From positions 139,166-169,794 of the forward strand of contig NW_014577742.1 in NCBI RefSeq assembly GCF_000485595.1: a stretch of 30,629 bases of DNA, in the 5' to 3' direction. Origin of the DNA: Priapulus caudatus. Its lineage: Eukaryota > Priapulida > Priapulimorpha > Priapulimorphida > Priapulidae. Each line of letters starts with the position of its first letter. Positions within the stretch are counted from its first letter, which is position 1. A model generated the notes under the pieces. The model searched no databases and was not told the origin of the DNA. It saw nothing but the letters and a program-made list of their open reading frames with translations. Position numbers and translations under genes: made by a program. Positions 12,132 through 26,466 of this stretch are shown here, in pieces.

Positions 12132-15100
12132 CCCATAAAAACAGCACCAACAATGGCGACAAAGATGACAACAACAAAAATGATCACATGTATAAAACTT
12201 CTTGACTCTATATTTAATAAACTTAACTACACTTCAAAGTTTAATAGTGCATCGAACATTCATCCACCATTCATTGCATTTCACATACATTCCTAATATC
12301 AGTTCAATTTTGTGCATAAAACAAACACACCAAGTCACAAATGAACATTTGAATTTGTTTAAGTGCTGCCAAAACTATCATGCATACACAATCATAGCAA
12401 ACAACATCAAATATCAACATCAATAAATCATCTCAAAACAACAATCATGCAATGTGAAATTCACTCTGTATGCTGTTATGACTTACCTTGACTCACTGTT
12501 AGTCCAGATCAAAGCATATCATAGAAAAATATTACTCAATGAGTGTTATTAATTAAAAACAAAAAAATGCAACACATTAAGAAACATCTATACTAGTAAC
12601 TATATATACTATTAAAGCAAGTGAGTTAGTTTAGCAATGTATTAATCTTAGTACTTGCAGCACTCCTATAACTATGATTTACAAAACCCACATTGTAATT
12701 TGTTAGTGACCATAGAATGTCTGCAAATTTGTAAAGTTAGCACTGTTAGTATGTATTCACAGATATCAGAGATGTATTGGTAGTTGTTGGCAAAGAGGTT
12801 ATACCTAAGTATGAGCTCAGAACTAAACTCTTCCTGTGTCGTCCACGAATCGTTACTGTCCGATTCCGACACGACATCCTCTTCATCAAGTTCACTGCCT
12901 GAAAAATACAAATTAAACTATAAATACAAAATACAAATTAAACATACAAAATGCTACACATGTAGCATTGCGAATGATGATGACAATATCAGCAATACTA
13001 ACATTGACCCTGTTTACATCCATTGCGTGGTTACAATTGGAAATGTAAGCTCCAAGCACATTCCCCCTTCATCCATTCACCCATGTAACGATACTAGGAA
13101 TCACAAAATTTCTATACTAGATATACTAGCAATTCTAGTAATACTAGTGATTTCTATACTAGCTATACTACCAATACTAGCTATTTATATACTAGCAATT
13201 CTACCAATACTAGCTATTTCTATACTAGTTATACTAGCAATTCTACCAATACTAGCTATTTCTATACTAGCTATAATAGCAATTCTACCAATACTAGTTA
13301 TTTCTATACTAACTATATTAGCAATACTAGCTATACTAGCAATTCTAGCAGTACTAACTATTTCTATACTAGCAATATATTATGAGAAGTACCGGTCGGG
13401 GTGTTGCAGTTGCTGCGTACGGAGGACATGCTAGGAGATTGCGTCCTCTGCTTCTGCTTCCGAAGCCACTCTGCCGTGCGCAGCTGGTCGGATCGTGTTA
13501 GGTCCGGGTTCTCACGCCGAGCCGCGTCGGTGAAGAACCTGAACAACCAGCCATCACTCGCTTACTCACCAAATATATGCAATTACATCATGCTGTATAT
13601 TTTTGTTGGCAATTCAAACACTCTGAAAGCTCACATACATTGGTATATGGGAGAAATTAACATTACTCACCAATTATATCATGTTGTATTTTTTGGTTTT
13701 CTGACCAAGAGGTGGTGCCAGGCATTAAACTGAACATTGTAAATGCTTCAGAAAGAAATTTTTTGAAGGTGAATTCCGAAAGTCGTAGGAATTTGATGAC
13801 AACAAATAATTTAGGCATAGATAAATTAAGGATACAATCATGTTTTGCAGGGACATTGCTCTAATGAAGAGTAAACATTTATTGATAGACGAATATAATC
13901 AATCACACGCTTTATTTATAGATGAGGTGTATCTCTATGCTCAAACTGAAAAACTTCATGAAATTTCCAGCACCACGTGTGACAACACAAATTTTGAAGC
14001 CAAGTAGCTAGTAAGATGATGAATGAGGATATTTCAAAGTGCCTTAGATATATCCAAAATGTACATTTCTATAAATATAACTTTCTTACTTTCATATCAG
14101 CAGACTTCCACCACCCCATGTGTCTCTGTATTGGGATTTGACACTCATGCAAATAAGCTCAATTCATATCACGCTAATTACATATCTAAAATTATATTAT
14201 GTGTTCACACGATAAATAATCCTTAAAGTAAATGTGTTTTACAGCAACCTAAGAACATAGCTGAGTGGCAACGAAGGTGGTTGCTGAAGCTCCTTTCTCT
14301 CAATTGTCTTTGGATCATAATCTAAAAAAGATCAAGATTTTAACATATATATAATTACTTAAGTCTCACCTACACTACCTGACGCCCGTCGGCTCTATGA
14401 GTCCCCTCAAGAGTCCCTGGGTACTGCCGAAACGTACCCTGGTAACTTCTAATATGCCGGACCGTACCTCGCCTACTCCACTAACGAGTCTAGGGAGTCG
14501 CCTACGCCTACCTCCTAAGCCTAACACCCTAACCCTACCCATATCAGCTAGATAGTTACCAGTGTACGTTCCGGTATACCGGACCGTACCCAGGGTACGT
14601 ACCGGCAGTACCCAGGGAGACATAGACCTTATGAGCCTAACATAGTAACAAGCATTAACAACATCTAAATAAATTGTACTACATATATCAAAGCCAATAA
14701 AAGATGATACATTGATTCATTAAATACAACAGGGCCAAAGCTAGGTATTATGTCCAACAGCGAAGAGTGCCAAATTCGCACAATGCTTGTTTCATTTCAT
14801 ACCATCCCAGCAAAAATACACAAACAACCGCCTCCATAGTGGTATATCTATGCGTATCCGAACGTTCACTTTAGTGATAAATACAATTTGTGTTTATTTG
14901 TCATCATTTTCTTATTGAAACGGCCCAAGTAGCTGTGTTAGTGTGTGGCGTGAATAAAATCTAAATTACTTCATGATTTATCGACTAGTTGTTACTGGTG
15001 TTTTTGTTGTCTTGTCAGTTTTGCCCTTGAAGTTGATATATTACTGATAGAGATGCAAAAGTCATCTAGTTTTTAATTAAGATCTTTGTTTACCTATGTG

Positions 15101-15193
15101 GCTGTCTTCTATATGTTGAATAAGTTCACTCAGAGTCGAGAAAATCTGTCCACAGCCGTGAAATTTACAAATATTGAGGAGGAATACAGCCAT
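10801..15193 (-). CDS. JAZF1: JAZF1 zinc-finger protein, complete, six coding exons, extended C-terminus
   Basis: Nuclear C2H2 zinc-finger protein; in vertebrates JAZF1 (TIP27) binds the orphan receptor TR4/NR2C2 and is part of NuA4-type acetyltransferase complexes. Coding exons, in transcript order: 15193-15094, 14321-14249, 13538-13393, 12898-12805, 11787-11659, 11335-10801. All junctions are GT-AG and in phase, giving 358 residues. Finger 1 (C9, C14, H27, H32) contains LSELIQHIEDSHI. Exons 2-3 give RKELQQPPSLPLSYV and RFFTDAARRE. Exon 4 is the acidic SELDEEDVV...DSWTT segment. Finger 2 (C153, C158, H171, H176) is CPVPGCTKRYKNVNGIKYH. Finger 3 (C188, C190, H203, H208) is CHCGKSYKSASGLRAH. 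After finger 3 comes a 150-residue Ser/Ala/Val/Thr-rich tail, against about 15 residues in human JAZF1 (243 residues). Introns carry a miniature element, a minisatellite and AAC/TTG runs. A possible ATTAAA signal lies at 10540-10535. Confidence 0.93.
11407..11426. repeat. TTG/TGT trinucleotide run in JAZF1 intron 5
   Basis: Six to seven TTG triplets inside the 323-bp intron between coding exons 5 and 6. Confidence 0.9.
12099..12130. repeat. AAC trinucleotide run in JAZF1 intron 4
   Basis: About ten to eleven AAC triplets in the 1017-bp intron, followed by further AACAACAA near 12160. Confidence 0.9.
13108..13380. repeat. Minisatellite with 42-bp higher-order unit, JAZF1 intron 3
   Basis: Built from short ATACTAG / ATTTCTATACTAG modules. 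A 42-bp higher-order unit is visible because CAATTCTACCAATACTAG-type blocks start at 13196, 13238 and 13280, with a related start at 13322. The array ends only about 12 bp from the splice donor of coding exon 3 (13392). The translated Ile-Leu-Ala repeats across it are an artefact. Confidence 0.9.
14414..14618. mobile_element. Palindromic miniature element in JAZF1 intron 1
   Basis: Terminal inverted repeats of about 29 bp. CCCTGGGTACTGCCG (14415-14429) pairs perfectly with 14603-14617, and ACGTACCCTGG (14432-14442) pairs with 14590-14600. A direct repeat CCGGACCGTACC occurs on both sides of the interior. A short telomere-type CCCTAACCCTA lies near the centre (14527-14537). There is no coding capacity and I see no clear target-site duplication. 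Confidence 0.7.
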
Positions 15194-15721
15194 GTTGATT
15201 GCTCCACAGGCTACAGTGGGAAAACTCGGATAGTGGATACATCACTTGGGATAAATATGTATATATCTATAACTTCACTCACATAACTGAGCAATAAATT
15301 TAGCTCTAGGCATGTAAGCAATTTTTGTAAATAATTATCTTATGATTAAATATCCTATAATTCCTCAAAAATAATGGGTTGTGAAAAAGGTTTGTGCCCA
15401 AATTGTGCCGATGACATCAGGTTGCGCATGCGCATAGAAGTCCTCCTTGCCCTTGGTTAGCATGATTATAGCAATTTTGTTGTAGTTGTGTTTGAATCGG
15501 TGAAAATCTCTTTCCGCGATTATGATCTTATCATTTCTTTGAGTTTTCATTGACGTGCATAGATTTTATTAGCATATATCTCGTTCTTTGTGATCAAGCG
15601 CGTGTATTTATTGGAAATTTTGCTTATGACTTGTACCGGCTAATACTGTGTAGTGTAATCATCCCGATTTACTTTACGCAGATACCGAGTCATTTTATAC
15701 CGGCGACCACAGACATCAAAA
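15194..15721. promoter_or_regulatory. Head-to-head intergenic region, likely bidirectional promoter of JAZF1 and ATP5MC
   Basis: This is all the DNA between the JAZF1 start codon (15193, minus) and the ATP5MC start codon (15722, plus): 528 bp including both 5' untranslated regions. No TATA box at a convincing place was identified for either gene. The strongest recognisable site is the NRF-1 palindrome near the middle. Shared promoter use is inferred from spacing and orientation. Confidence 0.7.
15423..15434. promoter_or_regulatory. Perfect NRF-1 binding palindrome TGCGCATGCGCA
   Basis: Matches the nuclear respiratory factor 1 consensus YGCGCAYGCGCR at every position. It is about 229 bp from the JAZF1 ATG and 287 bp from the ATP5MC ATG. 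NRF-1 is an established activator of nuclear genes for oxidative phosphorylation, so its placement upstream of ATP synthase subunit c is biologically sensible. Confidence 0.7.
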
Positions 15722-20489
<4,768 letters not shown>

Positions 20490-20951
20490 ACGTAAATAGT
20501 GATTAACGTAGGTAATGATGTAAGATATTCGAGTCGGGAATTAAAAGCTCAACAATTCTTATTTGCAACACCCAACAAAACGGAGCCGAAAGATGTCTAG
20601 TCCATCAGCCACGAGTACCGAGTGATGTGCCGCGTATGTGAGACCGTGCCGCATGGGTGTGAAACTACGTAGTTGAAAGGTATGGTCTGTGTGTGCGATT
20701 TGTTTACATGCATTCCACATAGATGCAAGAAGGTGTGCTGATGTACATGACTTTCGTCCGATTTCACAGCATTGTAGGTCAGAGGCTCGATTGGTCAGTC
20801 GACAACTAGTTGTTTCACCTCGTACTTGTAATTTTGTTTCTAAAGAAGCTGTTATTAAAAAATGTTTAATGTGTTAAACCCTCGTTACGAGTTGTTGGCT
20901 ATACGGAATTTGTTTACGGAAGTGGAAATGCCTGATGTGCACAGCGACTAG
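20490..20951. other. ATP5MC 3' flank, probable 3' untranslated region
   Basis: Follows the ATP5MC stop codon. Contains ATTAAA at 20540-20545, a common variant polyadenylation signal about 50 bases past the stop. No coding signal is seen. It ends in GCGACTAG, which is duplicated by the transposon insertion at 20952. Confidence 0.6.
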
Positions 20952-21089
20952 TAGGGCTGTAACGATCTACCGAAATCGAATCGGATCGCGATTCTCTTCC
21001 CTCGATCCGATCCTCGATATTTTCCCCCGTATTTTCGGTTCCACTTCGATACCACTTTTTCCCTCCAATAGATGGCGGCACTACGCTAT

Positions 21090-23163
21090 ATGGGTAATTT
21101 TCTCAATAAGGGCACACAAGTTGGTGAATTATTTTCAAGAAAATAAACATGCAAGGAACACCTCTACATTTTTATCACAGGTAGACTAGGCACTTAGGTG
21201 TACAACCAGGAATTGAGCATCGCTTAATTCGTCCAATTTTTTTAATGGTGAAGGAATTTAATCTCTGGGTGTCTTTAGGCCCTTTCAACTCTGTAACGAT
21301 TTCCAAAGAAAGGATTTTCCATGATGATCCATACATAAAAAAACAATTTAAAACTGACCAGACACTTGACTATTATAGTATCCAGGTTGTTTTTTTGGAG
21401 GAAATCATTTTCATTTAATTGGTAGATTTATTTTTAAAATTCGACAAAATGATGTTACGGAGTTGAAATGTTGTTACGGAGTTGACATTTCTGGAAAAAC
21501 CCCTGAAGTTTGCTCTCTTAGCAGGGTCTGCCTTGATGCGATCTAAAGTATTAAAGGAACAGTAGCCTCTAGGTTCTAGGGTTATTTTCAGCTAATTTAG
21601 GTTATAATTGCGCTACATAAAAAGTTTCATTGTTCAATCACCATTAGAAATATTTTTTTTAAGTGTTTTAAAACTAACGACTACAGTTTGATTACAACGA
21701 CGGTGGCGCCACTCAAAGCGCACGATCTGAGAAGTTGCGCAAAACCACTTTCCAGCCAAGGGCTACAGACCGAGGGTATTTCTTATTTATTCATTTAAAA
21801 GCAAAAGGATTGTAATATCTTATAAACGACATATAGTTTCAGTTATAATATGGAAAAATTTGCCCTAAAATGAATATCGTTCGGTTAAATAGCATTTAGG
21901 TATAAATATAATTGCACGTTTGTGATTGGCCCTCGGTCATTTACCTGCAAAATAAAAATGCAAATACGCAACTTTTTCAGGGTGGCAGCACGGTCGCGGG
22001 TGTCATGGCGCCGTTCAAATTTCGTAGCGTTGATGTGTAAATAATTAATTAAGTATCTGGTGACAAATACATGTGGGTATAGACGATTTGTTATACAGTA
22101 AGTACAGTTGTATGCAGTAAAATCCTAGAGGCTACTGTCCCTTTAATGAACAAGACCTAAAGAGCAGAGGGCCTGACATAATTGTAAACAACAGTTAAAA
22201 TATTTAGTAGGGTCGTACACAAATTTCAACTCCGTAACAAAATCACTAAAATTCCATTTCCCAGTGAAATAAAACTAGCTACAAATATGTTTTCAACTTT
22301 GTGTAATCCTATATAAAGTAATAAAGACCTAAAGAGCAGAGGGCCTGACATCATATTGTAAACAAATATTTGACATTTTAAGCACATATCACAACTCCGT
22401 AACAGTAGAGCTTAACTCGATAACAGTCATTTGTTATGGAGTGGAGTGTTACGGAGTTGAAATATTTACACAAAATGACCTTCAGCCACTCAGCAGCAAG
22501 ATATAATTTGAAATATTCTGTCATATTATGGAGGGCCCTGCCCCAGTAGCATGATAGACATATTTGAAAAGTTGTTCCATGGTTACCATGGATATTATGT
22601 TATGGAGTGGAGTTTAGAAAGTATACCCACCTGATGATGAAATAGGATGTGAAAATTCACAGAAACTGTGAGGAAATGTCAACACTGAGAGCACATGACA
22701 TATATGGGGGTTACACAAACTGACTTTTTACATGAGGTACATGTCTTAGTTCTACTTCCCTTCAATAGGGGGCGACATTTCATTGATTGTTATGGAGTGG
22801 AGTGGATTTGCCCGGACACCTGTATTTTCATTTTTTTTAGAAACTAGTGTATTTAATAGCTCTTTTTTGCTATGGATATTGTACTCCTACCAACTTTAAA
22901 TGAACATATGGTTATAGGAGTGTTTGAATGTAAAAAACTTGAAGAAACTGGGACATAGATGACATAGATCTCGGACATTCTAAAATGTAGCCAAAAAACT
23001 CAAAAACCGTGTGCAATAAAGTGCTGAAAGTTTATTTCCAAGTGGAAATACCCCCAATCTACATTTTAATGGATATAATGCTTACTGGAATTCATTAATA
23101 AAAAAATGTGAGGCCTGGACATAAAAAAATCAAAAAGGTGCCCTTATTGAGAAAATTACCCAT
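21090..23163. mobile_element. 2.07-kb non-autonomous element with 26-bp inverted ends (level 2)
   Basis: Bases 21090-21115 and 23138-23163 are perfect reverse complements, beginning ATGGGTAATTTTC. Both sides are flanked by TAT, compatible with a 3-bp duplication although the flanks are TA-rich. No open frame of useful length exists. The interior carries about ten copies of a GTTACGGAGTTGA-like motif on both strands and a roughly 172-bp degenerate tandem duplication (AAGACCTAAAGAGCAGAGGG at 22152 and 22324). I do not recognise the family. Confidence 0.85.
21555..22142. mobile_element. 588-bp TTAA-flanked miniature element (level 3)
   Basis: Terminal inverted repeats AGGAACAGTAGCCTCTAGG at 21555 and its complement ending at 22142 (one mismatch), flanked by TTAA at 21551-21554 and 22143-22146. 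TTAA target duplication is characteristic of piggyBac and some other superfamilies. There is no transposase. A diverged copy in the opposite orientation lies at about 24790-25123. Confidence 0.9.
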
Positions 23164-23410
23164 TATATATACTGTGGAGTGTTACTCACCAACGTTACTC
23201 AGCATCTGTGCAGTGTATATAATACTCTCTAGACTCTAGTCTATTCACCATTTAGTATTCATTGGCAATTTTTAATAATTTATTATTGCAAAATAATGAA
23301 AATATAAAAAATAAGAAAAAATTTCATTATTTTGGGAATCAAATCGAGGCTAATATCGAGAACCGGGTCGAATCGAGAGGCTTGTGTATGGTTACAGCCC
23401 TAGCGACTAG

Positions 23411-24118
23411 TAACGTTAGATTGTGACAGTAATATATAAATACAGATGACCTGTCTTCGGGAAAGCAGAAGTAGGAACTCTACAGAATATTCGAAATATT
23501 GTATGAAGCCGATTGTACATGTTGGGTCTGTTGCTGTGTCTGACCAAAGGTCCAATAAAGACATGGACTTCTCTGTCGAAAAAGTATCATAGACTTGTTA
23601 TTGCAAGCAACTCTGTTACGTAGTTTATTAGAGTTGGGGTCGCATGGCAGGATGAAATGTGCACCAGAATTATTTATGCAGTGCCTAGAAAAAAAACACT
23701 TGTTTTAATAGCGACAACAAATAACTTTATTACATACCACTTCTTTTCTTCACCCAAGTCCAAAAAGCAGAACTATTTCTTTTAATAAAAGCTATAATGC
23801 ATACCTTGCAATTAGTGATCTGTACAGACTGTATAATGCACATAGCTTGTACTGCCCTTGATCAGCTGAATGTAACATGATTCTAGAGATGTACAGGTTA
23901 TGGCTACCTACTAACATGTACTGATAATAATACCTATATATGCTATTAGGTATTATTAGCTCTTGATACAATATAATAACAAGACATGTCTGGTTGAAAT
24001 CCACAACAGCGATATCTGCACATCAGCAAATAATACAAATATATAATATATTTACAATAAAATTATTTGTTATAATATACTTATAGTGGAAAGAGGTTGC
24101 ATATTACAAGTACAACAA
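23411..24118. other. Intergenic; possible distal ATP5MC polyadenylation site
   Basis: Contains AATAAA on the plus strand at 23554-23559, after sequence that would have directly followed 20951 before the transposon insertion. TTTATT at 23726-23731 is an AATAAA on the minus strand, about 390 bp past the Bcl-2-like stop codon. No gene is seen. Confidence 0.5.
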
Positions 24119-24634
24119 TCACTTTGTATAGGACAGGATCGAGTCTAGTGTGCTTAAGCTGGACAAAGTCCACATGATGCCTTTCCATAGCGTGTCTTCC
24201 ACCTTGGTATCGGAAAACTTCTCCACAAATCCATTCCAGCCCCCATTTTCACATATCCAGTCTTTTAAGTCGGTCGAGGTGTACGCGGCCAGACTATCGA
24301 CAAGTGTGTCAGTCTCAATGCCGTTCGCTTTGCAGTACCTCGCCATCTTTCCTGCGAAAGCGTAGAGTGCCGCCACTCGGCCCCAATTTATCGTGCCATC
24401 CTTGAAAACCTCCCTGGCAACCTGAACAATGACGTCGGACGAGTCTCTCTTATTGTCTGACAACGCTCTCATGACAAGCTGAGAGTACAGCATCTCATGT
24501 TCACTGAGGATCGTGTCGCAAACTTTGTGCATCGTCAATGCGGCTTTGCAGGGACGTGGTAGAGTGTCACACTCGCCCGAGTAGCAACTTATGATGTGTA
24601 GTGCAATCTCGTAATCGAGACAATCGTGATTCAT
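24119..24634 (-). CDS. Bcl-2 family apoptosis regulator, MCL1-like, intronless
   Basis: Encodes 171 residues from the ATG at 24634. Bcl-2 family proteins control mitochondrial outer-membrane permeability by binding each other's BH3 helices. Visible motifs: a BH4-like LDYEIALHIISCYSG (6-20); BH3 around 31-41, ALTMHKVCDTI, aligning with MCL1 ALETLRRVGDG but with Cys39 where most members have Gly; BH1 VFKDGTINWGRVAALYAFAG (76-95) with the signature NWGR; and BH2 DWICENGGWNGFVEKF (125-140). The C-terminal stretch WKGIMWTLSSLSTLDSIL is only weakly hydrophobic, so a membrane anchor is doubtful. The order and spacing fit a pro-survival MCL1-type fold, but pro- versus anti-apoptotic activity cannot be read from sequence. 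CTCCTAG just upstream could be a splice acceptor for a 5' non-coding exon. Confidence 0.9.
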   Translation of the reverse strand: MNHDCLDYEIALHIISCYSGECDTLPRPCKAALTMHKVCDTILSEHEMLYSQLVMRALSDNKRDSSDVIVQVAREVFKDGTINWGRVAALYAFAGKMARYCKANGIETDTLVDSLAAYTSTDLKDWICENGGWNGFVEKFSDTKVEDTLWKGIMWTLSSLSTLDSILSYTK

Positions 24635-24789
24635 TGTGGCACTAGGAGAAACCAAGCCAGTGGACTCACGGTCAGATGCACTGTGACTTCCTGCTTGTTT
24701 CCATAGACTCTAGCACCTGAGCTGTGAACATTAAATTATAGACTATACCAATCCTACGTGGTTGAATAATTATTACAATATTAATTAAA

Positions 24790-25123
24790 TTATTAAAACT
24801 AGATTATTTTTTATTTTAACACAAATTCGTCCATAATATAACTGAAACTACGAGTAGTTTATAAACTATTGCAATCCTCCCACTAATTAATAAATAAGGA
24901 ACTCCCATGGTCTGTAGCTTGCAGCTGTAAAGTTGCACTATGCAACTTCGTCAGTGGATGTGCTTGTAGTGGCGCCAGTTGTAAGCAACGGCGGCCGTTA
25001 GTTTTAAAACATTAAAAATATTTCCAGCAAATATTGAACAATATTTTTCATGAAGCGTAATTTAAACCTATTTTAACTGAAAATATGCAAGGAACCTTAG
25101 GTAATGTGACCCTTTAGCTTTAA
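24790..25123. mobile_element. Diverged second copy of the TTAA element, opposite orientation
   Basis: Read on the minus strand from the TTAA at 25120-25123, it follows the level-3 element at 21555: TATTTTCAG, TTTTAAAACTAACG, TGGCGCCACT, GAAGTTGC, CTACAGACC, CTTATTTATT, GTTTCAGTTATA in the same order. It fades out near 24790 without a clear second terminus. It lies about 160 bp upstream of the Bcl-2-like start codon. Confidence 0.75.
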
Positions 25124-25671
25124 CACGTGACACGTCGAGACAAAAATAGAAAAAAATTAAGGAAGAACTTAAGGAACCCCGAGTGGTTTAACTGTCTTCG
25201 TCACTCGTATTGTGCCTTTAAATTGACGTTACGAATTTTCTATGGTGTATATTTGTAAAAAAAATTACGATTTTTTTACATTAAAAGTAAGTACTAACGG
25301 GACTGAACGTATCGTCAAATTGTTACCCAATAAGATTGTTTCTCAACTAGTTAAAAAACCTGGACGATTTGATAAATATGATCCTGACATTAATTGCTTG
25401 AGCACTATGGGCTATGTATGAGTCACGAGTGTATTTTTACATCAAACAATATAGTAAAATAGGACGTATAATGCAGCAATTTAACCATAAAAAGAGAACA
25501 GAATTACTTACATTTTGTGAAAAAGTGGAAATATTTTCTTTACTTTAACTATTTACGGTGACGTAATCACTAAGCAAGGATAGCAATCCAATATTACAGG
25601 AAATTATTAAAATTAATCCGATAATTAACAAAGCATACATTACTACGATAAGAGCAACGTACTAGTACTAC
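25124..25671. other. AT-rich intergenic stretch
   Basis: No gene, recognised repeat or regulatory site is seen in this stretch. Confidence 0.5.
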
Positions 25672-25798
25672 GGGTGTGAATAAAACCCGAACCCCGAAAA
25701 ACCTGCATAAAACCCGGACCCTAACCCTAACCCATTCTACTCCAGTCCGGTTATATATGCAGGTTTTCCGGGTCCGGGTCCGGGTTTTATTAACACCC
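25672..25798. mobile_element. 127-bp palindromic miniature element with telomere-type core
   Basis: Left arm GGGTGTGAATAAAACCCG and right arm CGGGTTTTATTAACACCC (ending 25798) form an inverted repeat that continues inward through AACCTGCAT / ATGCAGGTT. CCCTAACCCTAACCC at 25719-25733 sits at the centre. The flanks are GTACTA-rich, which makes the target duplication ambiguous. Confidence 0.8.
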
Positions 25799-26466
25799 AC
25801 GTACTACTACTACAACTTACAAGTATAATAAGAAAAGAGCGTACAAAACTCTTGTACTACCAAGCCTGGATTACTGCTCATCAGTTGTGGGACCCACACC
25901 AAGAGAAATATAAATACAAGTGCCGCAGAGCGACAGCGCTCAACTGACGTGTACTGTAGCCAGCTATTCTTCTGATAAACTCACTGGCAACTGAATCTAG
26001 TGCGCCCTCCCGCCACCGCGTTGACAGGCTTTGCTATACCGGTAGTACAGTAATAAAGATATAGCTGTGTAGCTTTAATGACTTCGCTATATTAACGTTA
26101 TCATGGATATGCGTCGAGCGCGAGCGTAGTGGTGGTGGTGGGGAGGGTGGGGGGAGGGGCAGGTGAAGGGGGCTCTAATGCAAAGCAGTTCAGTCCTATG
26201 TTAAACAGTCAACAAATCCATGTTTAACCCTCCTCTGGGGTCAAAAGGTTATCAGACACTTACTCTCGCACGTCAGTGGAAAGCCCATTTCATGTTCCTT
26301 TCAATAATGCCATAAAAATGGTAGGCCACCGCTGAAACAAAAAGTTTTTCAATCGCGTCCCCGTCGACGCATGTCCTCAGAAGATGTCTAAAATCTGCCC
26401 TGTCCCCATTGACCTTTGACCTGTGCCTCTAATTTCGGCACAGTGATGGCTTTTCCTACCATGATG
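25799..26466. other. Intergenic, G-rich patch, possible upstream part of dispersed repeat
   Basis: No gene recognised. A G-rich segment (GGTGGTGGTGGGGAGGG) lies near 26129-26160. TGACCTTTGACCT at 26410-26422 is a perfect DR1 nuclear-receptor site on the minus strand. Confidence 0.5.

Larger units (their letters stand above)
20952..23402. mobile_element. hAT miniature element swollen by nested insertions (level 1)
   Basis: Ends TAGGGCTGTAACGAT at 20952 and GGTTACAGCCCTA at 23402 share a 12-bp inverted repeat. The flanks carry the exact 8-bp duplication GCGACTAG (20944-20951 and 23403-23410). Subterminal CGAATCGGATCG/CGAATCGAG motifs occur at both ends. Removing the inner insertion leaves about 377 bp, a typical non-autonomous hAT. 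No transposase is encoded. Confidence 0.93.

Noticed and set aside
12784-13434. 216-residue plus-strand open frame with Ile-Leu-Ala repeats
   Set aside because: It is created by the 42-bp minisatellite in JAZF1 intron 3 plus antisense exon sequence.
23220-23300. AT-rich segment considered as an origin or matrix attachment site
   Set aside because: Base composition alone is not enough in an AT-rich window.
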